DNA of 10,204 nucleotides. Source: Methanobacteriota archaeon (GTDB lineage: Archaea; Thermoplasmatota; Poseidoniia; Poseidoniales; Poseidoniaceae). The position numbers were made by a program, and so were the translations under genes. The stretch lies in NCBI GenBank assembly GCA_002731395.1, contig PCBQ01000034.1, positions 1-10,204 of the forward strand, given 5' to 3'. Positions 4,993 to 10,204 of this stretch are shown here, piece by piece (position 1 is the stretch's first letter; each line of letters begins with the position of its first letter). The notes beneath the pieces are model-generated. The model made no database searches. It was not told the DNA's origin and was given only the letters and a program-made list of their open reading frames with translations.

Positions 4993-7900
4993 TCAGGCTC
5001 GCCCGTTCTTGACCAACCATTGTTGACCGTAATGCTGCCATTGCTCCATGGTCCAACCTTCAGGCAACCCCTCGGCAGGCACAGGAGGAACAGACGGCTG
5101 TGCCGGAGGCAAAGCGGGAAGCGGGGGCGCAACAGCGGGTGACGGCAGAGGTGGCAACGGTTTTGCTTGAGGCGGGCGACCAGCGGGCAACGGACCACCG
5201 AGCGGTGGCAGCCCCTTCGGGACAGCCCCCTTGGGCGGACGACCTGCGGGCATGGCGGGACCTGGCATTGGTGTCGGAAGCGGTTCGATGGATTGCGCCA
5301 AGGCGGCTTGAATTTCCGCTTCGCTCACGGCCCCAGACGTCAATTCATCCTTCACGCCGGTGTCGAGCAAATCTGCCCTGCGCTGTCCGTCCGTGTCCGC
5401 CTGCCCATGAGCACCGGGAGCGAGGATGTCCTCACCCATGTCTGGAATGACCGCAGAACCACGAACACGGAGGCCGACCACGACAAGCACCAACAGCACA
5501 CCGGCAAGCACCAAACCAGCCGCCCAACTCGGCAGCACACCAAACAACCCACCGTTGTTCCCTGCCGGAGCAGGTGCTACCTCGACGCTGGTGAATCCAA
5601 CCACCGTACCGTCCGTCGACAACAACTCGATGACGAGGATGGATCGGGCCGAAGGCGCGTCTTCCGTGGGTGTGAAGGAGACGGTCAAGGTCCCGTCTGC
5701 GTCAACGTTGAGTCCGCTCAGTCCCTCCGTGCATGACACCTCCCAACCATCGATGGCTTCACCGTCGCTGTTCTCAACACGCGCATCGCAAGTAACCGCC
5801 AACGGAAGGTTCCCCGTGTTGACCACGGTGAGCACCTGATCCACGGCCGTGCCGCGGACCAAATCCAGCAAGGCACCTTCCACCCCAGATTCAAGGGTCG
5901 CATGCATCGTCTCACGGACCGCAACGTCAAGCCGTTCGCTCATGTTGAGCCACTGGTTGCCGCTGCTTGCAGACACGTCGATGAGCACCTCGAGTGCGTT
6001 GGCGGACGCCGGAGTTCCCGGTGGTGCCATGATGCCCAAACGTGCGGTCTTTACCTCTCGAGGGGCAATCACTTCTGGCGGATTTGAGAAGGCGACGGAC
6101 CAGCCGTCGGGAACCAAGCCGACCGCCCATGTCAGACCGATGAGCGTTGTGCCCGTGTTTTCGATGTCCACCTCGAGGAACGTGAAATCACCGTTTACGG
6201 ACACGGATGCATTGTCTGGTAGAGTCAAGACGTATTCCAATTCTTCAGCGACCACCAACTTGGTGGTGTTGCTGACAAAGAACTGAGCGCTTTCCCGCGT
6301 TTTGAGTTGGTATGTGTTTGCGTCTCCTTGCTCAGCGGTCGGTGGCACCAATAGGAGATAGGTGACCGTCTTTGTTGAGCCGGGTTGCAAGGTCAGAGGA
6401 ATGCTTGCTTTCTCATCGACAGAGACTCCTTCTATTTCTGCATCATAAGCCCACTTTGGGTCACCCAATTGCATCGTCATGGTCAAGTCCACTGGCACGT
6501 TTCCGAGGTTCGAAACCAAAGCGTCCAGTTCCACCAACTCTGCGCTGTCTACTTTGACGTCTGCGGCCAATGCGGACGGACCAAGCCGCTCGCCATCAAT
6601 GGACACATCCACTGAGAACATGGCTTGGGGGAGGACTCCGACTTCGAGGATTTCCACGTGCGAAAAGTCAGGATCGGTGGCCGAGGTGACGGTGCACACG
6701 ACTTCGGCCTTGTCAGCAGGCGTCGGCGCACCGTCGACGATTGGGGGGACGGACACCGAGACCGGCATGGGCAGGTCCTGAAGGATGTCGAGCGGTTCAA
6801 AATCAAGCGTTGACGCGGCGGTCCCATCGAGCCCGATTTGCCATCCCTCGAGGTCAACCGTGCACGCAAGGTTGTATCGAGCAGGAGCATTCCCAGTGTT
6901 CATCACGGCAATGGAAAATGAAACCGAACCACCTGGCTCCGCAGCAATGGGGTTACCATTTGGCAGCAAGGTCCCTGAGACCCCGACCAAAACGTCATCC
7001 ACACGCCCCACGTTCACAGTGAACCTTTGGGTATGGGACACAAAGGGCTGATCCGTGTAACTTGCTTTGACGTCCACCACATAGGTGCCTGATGCTGCGT
7101 ACCGGTCCGGGCCGGTGCCACCGAACACGGCATCGAGATCGGTCAACGTCAGCGTCAGGTCCCTGTGGTCACCCGTCGCGCCATATTCTTTCACAGCATA
7201 GGGTCCTGTTTCGTTCAAACCCTTCGACCACGCGTCTTTTGGTGAGAGCAGCACGCCAGGGAGAGCATCGTCAATGGCCTGAACCTGCGTTACGGTGACC
7301 GTCACGGTTCTGTTCCCGGTGCCTTCGTGCTGCACCCGTAGTGGAATCTCAATGTCGCTGCTGTTTCGGACATCGAAGTCATGCTGAGCAGCTGCATCCC
7401 GCTCTTGGGACGTTGCTGGGAGTGTTCCGTCGTCGGCATACGGAATCACGCGGACACCCAGGGCACTGACTTCGACGTCCAATGTGAACACGTTGTTGTC
7501 TGTGCCCTGTTGGGCGTCGTTGAGTTCGATCACGTCATCATCAGTGTCGAGTTTGAGCTCCAACGTGTGTGTCCCGGTGGTGGAGAACGTGTGGAGGATG
7601 ATGTGGCTGTCGATGCCGCCAGAAGCAAGAGGGCTGCGCACGTCGTCATACAGCACAGCGCCCTCGGTCAGATCGGTGAGCACGACCCGGTGGGAAGGAG
7701 CTTGGGCCGTGCCTTGATTCAACCACGACATCGAAATGGATATGACGTCATCCTTGAGCGGTTGATCGGTGGACAAGAGGATGCTCCGCTCCAATCCAAC
7801 AAGATCTGCGGTCGGAGTGGCAGAGGCATCAGCGACCACGACGATGGCGAAATCTTGGGATTGTCCACCACGATGATGGACCTCTACGGTCCATGCACCT

Positions 7901-9864
7901 GCACCATTGAGAACGCCGGGCGGAACGCGAATCCGCTCCACGTTGTTGATGTCGTCAGCTGCACCGCCTGTGGTGGAGAAACCGTTGGCGAAATCGTTGC
8001 CAAGCCAGCGTGTGCCATCAGGCGAGACCAACACGAGGTCCAGGTCATTGATGAGGCGGGTGCTGGTGGTGCCGGAGGCAGCACTGCCGGGCGCATCGGA
8101 CCACGATAAGGTGATGTCGATGCCCGAGGACGGGTCGAGATCGAAGGAATACAGCAATCCGTAGCCGGCACGAAGGTTTGGGCCGTCGTCGAGGAAGGTG
8201 GTGAGCATCGTGGTGCCGTCCATAGGGCGAACGGTTCGGTCGAGATCGATGTGACCCCAACCTTCTGCGCCATTTGGAATGTCGGCGGCACCGACGTCTT
8301 TCGCACCGTTGATGAGCATGGCCTTGACCAAAGCAGCGGAGGGCATCGTCAGACCGGCCTCCTCGCGGATGTACTCCCGGACAAGGGATGCCGTTCCTCC
8401 TGCAACTGCCGTGGCTTGAGAGGTCCCACTGAGGCTCATGTACAGGGGATCACCGTTGGTGTGAGTCCCGGAACCACAGCTCGATCCAGCCGGATACCGC
8501 GCTTCCTCTGCCCGGCCTGAGCATACCGCCATACCCGGAGCGATAACGTCAGGCTTGATGCGTCCGTCAGCAAGAGGGCCCTGTCCTGAATCCGCCCAGG
8601 GAAGGAGGTTCGAACCGTTGGATGCACCGACGGCCAAAGCGTTCTTTGCGGTTGCAGGTGGGGTGATGCCCGTGGCTCCAGCATCGCTCGCAGAAAACAC
8701 GGGCAAGAGAGCACCAAAGGTGTCCACGTACTGGTCAACAGAACGGCTGTCGGACGTGTAATCGCCATGGCCACCGTTCAGGCCCCATGCATTCACGGAA
8801 ACACGTGCTGTGGATTGATCGGCATCGCTGAGCATTTCGTACAGTGAACCCTGGCGACCAAAGACGCCGGTGGGGTCGTGCTCTAGGGGGTACATGACCA
8901 GCGAGGCTGCTGGGGCCATTCCCATGGCAGCAGAATCACCGGTCCCGTCACCGAGGACGGTCAACGCCACATGCGTACCGTGACCCGCGTTGCTGTCGGC
9001 GGGGGACGGGTCAAGTCCGAAACTGGTGTCGATGACCGCGATGCGTCCGACAATGTCTGGGTGATCCCGGTCTAGACCCGTATCCGTGATGGCGATGGTC
9101 TCCCCAGACCCATCGAGGGTGAAAACCGCGTTGTTGCGAACGTCCACCACACCGGCCAATCCCGCAGCCACCGCGTTGTGGACCTCCATTGTGTAAGCCG
9201 GTTCAATCCAAAGGAAGCGCCCGTCGCGAGCGAGACCATCGACGAGGCTGAGCCGCGCAGAAGGTTCCAAGCCTTCGAGGCTGATGATGCACTGACCGAT
9301 GCCACACGTTGCCTCATCGGCCCCGGCGTCAAGGAGTTCGACGACAAGTCGAGGAAGAAGATCGGCGCGGAGGTCGTCCGCCACCACCAACGCATAACGT
9401 TCGACTGACCCGTCTGCAAGGGAAGCGTCCGTACGCCACTCGATCTCGTACGCCCCAAGCCAGCGAACCGACGGGTCATCAGCAAGCATTGGTGCGGTAC
9501 CGGGTTGAAGACGAACGACCATGCTGGAGCGATCCACATGGTCCAGCACCGTGGCTTCAGCGGTTCGAAGCGCAGCCATCTGCACATGGCCGTCGGCATG
9601 GTGAAATTGCACCACAGCCAATCCGTCTGGCCCAGGAGCGAGAGGCATCCTATTGATTGGGTCAAAGGACAACCCTCCAAAGTCGAGGGTTGTCGATGCA
9701 GGTGCAAGTTCTGACGTCACCGTGCTTCCCGAAACAAGACGCACCGGGCCAAGGCCGGTCTCTTCCACTTGCAAGTGGCTGGACTCAGCCGTGCTGGCAG
9801 CAAAGGCTGGCCCCAGCGGGAGCAGAAGGACAACCAGTGTAACGGCGAGCCAGCGACCCGACAT
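4993..9864 (-). CDS. Giant secreted, membrane-anchored subtilisin-family (S8) serine protease
   Basis: The product is a 1623-residue surface protease. Residues 1-22 form a signal peptide (hydrophobic core LAVTLVVLLL, cleavage likely after AFA). A long propeptide-like region runs to about 235. The S8 catalytic domain (about 240-530) has Asp261 in ITDTGLD, His295 in GHGTH and Ser482 in SGTSQATA. The oxyanion position, normally Asn in GN, is Asp394 (SASDAG). A beta-sandwich with NDLDLVLVSPDG (606-617), as in KP-43-type subtilases, follows to about 680. Next come a CARDB-like domain (about 685-805), a further beta-rich region, and four Ig-like repeats marked by MNTGN, SNLGN, ENTGT and VNTGN. One membrane helix (1446-1465) leads to a cytoplasmic tail with a Pro-rich stretch (1528-1600) and the ending LPEGWTMEQWQHYGQQWL. 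It probably degrades proteins or peptides at the cell surface. The ATG at 9862-9864 is preferred because it directly precedes the signal peptide and lies 26 bases from a TATA-like element. An in-frame ATG at 9951 would overlap the GAPDH gene and add 29 charged residues. Confidence 0.95.
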   Translation of the reverse strand: MSGRWLAVTLVVLLLPLGPAFAASTAESSHLQVEETGLGPVRLVSGSTVTSELAPASTTLDFGGLSFDPINRMPLAPGPDGLAVVQFHHADGHVQMAALRTAEATVLDHVDRSSMVVRLQPGTAPMLADDPSVRWLGAYEIEWRTDASLADGSVERYALVVADDLRADLLPRLVVELLDAGADEATCGIGQCIISLEGLEPSARLSLVDGLARDGRFLWIEPAYTMEVHNAVAAGLAGVVDVRNNAVFTLDGSGETIAITDTGLDRDHPDIVGRIAVIDTSFGLDPSPADSNAGHGTHVALTVLGDGTGDSAAMGMAPAASLVMYPLEHDPTGVFGRQGSLYEMLSDADQSTARVSVNAWGLNGGHGDYTSDSRSVDQYVDTFGALLPVFSASDAGATGITPPATAKNALAVGASNGSNLLPWADSGQGPLADGRIKPDVIAPGMAVCSGRAEEARYPAGSSCGSGTHTNGDPLYMSLSGTSQATAVAGGTASLVREYIREEAGLTMPSAALVKAMLINGAKDVGAADIPNGAEGWGHIDLDRTVRPMDGTTMLTTFLDDGPNLRAGYGLLYSFDLDPSSGIDITLSWSDAPGSAASGTTSTRLINDLDLVLVSPDGTRWLGNDFANGFSTTGGAADDINNVERIRVPPGVLNGAGAWTVEVHHRGGQSQDFAIVVVADASATPTADLVGLERSILLSTDQPLKDDVISISMSWLNQGTAQAPSHRVVLTDLTEGAVLYDDVRSPLASGGIDSHIILHTFSTTGTHTLELKLDTDDDVIELNDAQQGTDNNVFTLDVEVSALGVRVIPYADDGTLPATSQERDAAAQHDFDVRNSSDIEIPLRVQHEGTGNRTVTVTVTQVQAIDDALPGVLLSPKDAWSKGLNETGPYAVKEYGATGDHRDLTLTLTDLDAVFGGTGPDRYAASGTYVVDVKASYTDQPFVSHTQRFTVNVGRVDDVLVGVSGTLLPNGNPIAAEPGGSVSFSIAVMNTGNAPARYNLACTVDLEGWQIGLDGTAASTLDFEPLDILQDLPMPVSVSVPPIVDGAPTPADKAEVVCTVTSATDPDFSHVEILEVGVLPQAMFSVDVSIDGERLGPSALAADVKVDSAELVELDALVSNLGNVPVDLTMTMQLGDPKWAYDAEIEGVSVDEKASIPLTLQPGSTKTVTYLLLVPPTAEQGDANTYQLKTRESAQFFVSNTTKLVVAEELEYVLTLPDNASVSVNGDFTFLEVDIENTGTTLIGLTWAVGLVPDGWSVAFSNPPEVIAPREVKTARLGIMAPPGTPASANALEVLIDVSASSGNQWLNMSERLDVAVRETMHATLESGVEGALLDLVRGTAVDQVLTVVNTGNLPLAVTCDARVENSDGEAIDGWEVSCTEGLSGLNVDADGTLTVSFTPTEDAPSARSILVIELLSTDGTVVGFTSVEVAPAPAGNNGGLFGVLPSWAAGLVLAGVLLVLVVVGLRVRGSAVIPDMGEDILAPGAHGQADTDGQRRADLLDTGVKDELTSGAVSEAEIQAALAQSIEPLPTPMPGPAMPAGRPPKGAVPKGLPPLGGPLPAGRPPQAKPLPPLPSPAVAPPLPALPPAQPSVPPVPAEGLPEGWTMEQWQHYGQQWLVKNGRA

Positions 9865-9886
9865 GGTCCTTAGGTGCCATGGTCGG

Positions 9887-9894
9887 CTTTTGAA
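9887..9894 (-). promoter_or_regulatory. Putative TATA box of the protease gene (leaderless transcript)
   Basis: Minus-strand TTCAAAAG is centred about 26 bases before the ATG at 9862-9864, the spacing expected when an archaeal transcript starts at or next to its start codon. No good Shine-Dalgarno is present (only AAGG four bases before the ATG), which fits leaderless translation. It also supports choosing this start over the upstream in-frame ATG at 9951. Confidence 0.45.
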
Positions 9895-9916
9895 GGCCTC
9901 CCACAGGTGAGCGACC

Positions 9917-10204
9917 TCATGCGAGTCCGTTGAAGGCCGCAATCGCGGCATCGGTCTTGGCCACGGAGGCGCGCCAGTCCTCCTCAGCTCCCATCAGCGC
10001 GCGGACCGCGTCAACGTTCTCCGGAACCACATCGGACTCTTGGTGAATGGCTTGGAAGTAGTACAGGTTGTTGCCTTCGAGTTTTACCCCGTCTTCCCAA
10101 ACGAAAATCTCGTGCAAATCACCCCACGTGCGTCCGATGTCGCGTGCAAACTCCATGACCTCAGCCGTGCTGGTGATGCCCGTTTCGCCGCCGTTCATGA
10201 TCAG
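9917..10204 (-). CDS. gap: Archaeal type II glyceraldehyde-3-phosphate dehydrogenase, C-terminal fragment (runs off the window)
   Basis: The frame stays open to the right edge, giving 95 residues that match the end of archaeal (type II) NAD(P)-dependent phosphorylating GAPDH. This enzyme interconverts glyceraldehyde 3-phosphate and 1,3-bisphosphoglycerate in glycolysis and gluconeogenesis. The family's C-terminal block is clear: ARDIGRTWGDLHEIFVWED, then NNLYYFQAIHQESDVVPENV and DAVRAL, followed by a short helical tail. The family is about 340 residues long, so roughly 245 residues, including the nucleotide-binding fold and the catalytic Cys, lie outside the window. The first visible Met (10196-10198) is internal, not the start. 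The stop codon (9917-9919) is 52 bases before the protease start; the TATA-like element in that gap suggests the two are transcribed separately. Confidence 0.9.
   Translation of the reverse strand: MIMNGGETGITSTAEVMEFARDIGRTWGDLHEIFVWEDGVKLEGNNLYYFQAIHQESDVVPENVDAVRALMGAEEDWRASVAKTDAAIAAFNGLA

Noticed and set aside
7381..8109. Plus-strand open frame of 242 codons
   Set aside because: It is antisense to the protease gene, in a GC-rich region where codon structure of the real gene keeps opposite frames open; no recognisable domain.
9865..9951. Upstream in-frame ATG for the protease
   Set aside because: It would put 29 mostly charged residues before the signal peptide and overlap the GAPDH gene by 35 bases.
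1..10204. Mobile elements, CRISPR arrays, tRNA genes, prophage or defence systems
   Set aside because: Genes are packed on one strand with short gaps and core functions; no transposase, direct-repeat array, cloverleaf sequence or integration scar was seen.

Overview
This window is a stretch of archaeal chromosome in which every gene I can support lies on the minus strand. Read in the direction of transcription (high to low coordinates) the order is: the C-terminal end of an archaeal type II glyceraldehyde-3-phosphate dehydrogenase (running off the right edge), a 1623-residue secreted and membrane-anchored subtilisin-family protease, adenylate kinase, RNase P protein subunit 4 (Rpr2/Rpp21 type), a small YhbY/CRM RNA-binding protein, an ArsB/NhaD-superfamily (P-protein-like) ion permease, an unrecognised zinc-ribbon plus TPR-like protein, and the first ~590 nt of a 23S rRNA gene (running off the left edge).

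The source is a euryarchaeon. The reasons are the archaeal form of the 23S 5' domain, the archaeal GAPDH, the archaeal/eukaryal RNase P subunit, and TATA-like promoter elements. A 23S gene with no 16S in the 9.6 kb upstream, a bacterial-style zinc-lid adenylate kinase, moderately high GC and a very large surface protease together point to Thermoplasmata-related marine Group II archaea (Candidatus Poseidoniales). That assignment is inference and would need the full 23S sequence to confirm.

Layout by region: 1-590 is 23S rRNA (5' part). 591-804 is its leader and promoter, with several short hairpins and a TATA-like box near 751. 805-3660 holds the zinc-ribbon/TPR gene and the permease, separated by 57 nt containing a hairpin that includes the zinc-ribbon gene's Shine-Dalgarno. 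3690-4956 is a tight cluster (yhbY, rnp4, adk; gaps of 32 and 2 nt) concerned with RNA processing, ribosome assembly and nucleotides. 4993-9864 is the giant protease. 9917-10204 is the GAPDH fragment. There is no gene-free stretch above 300 bases.

The most unusual items are in the protease. Its catalytic triad is intact but the oxyanion-hole Asn is replaced by Asp. It carries several Ig-like ectodomain repeats and one transmembrane helix, then a Pro-rich cytoplasmic tail ending in a short Trp-rich motif. Next in interest are the stand-alone 23S transcription unit and the zinc-ribbon/TPR protein just upstream of it. I found no mobile elements, CRISPR array, tRNA gene or phage functions. The window mostly looks like ordinary core chromosome with one elaborate surface protein.
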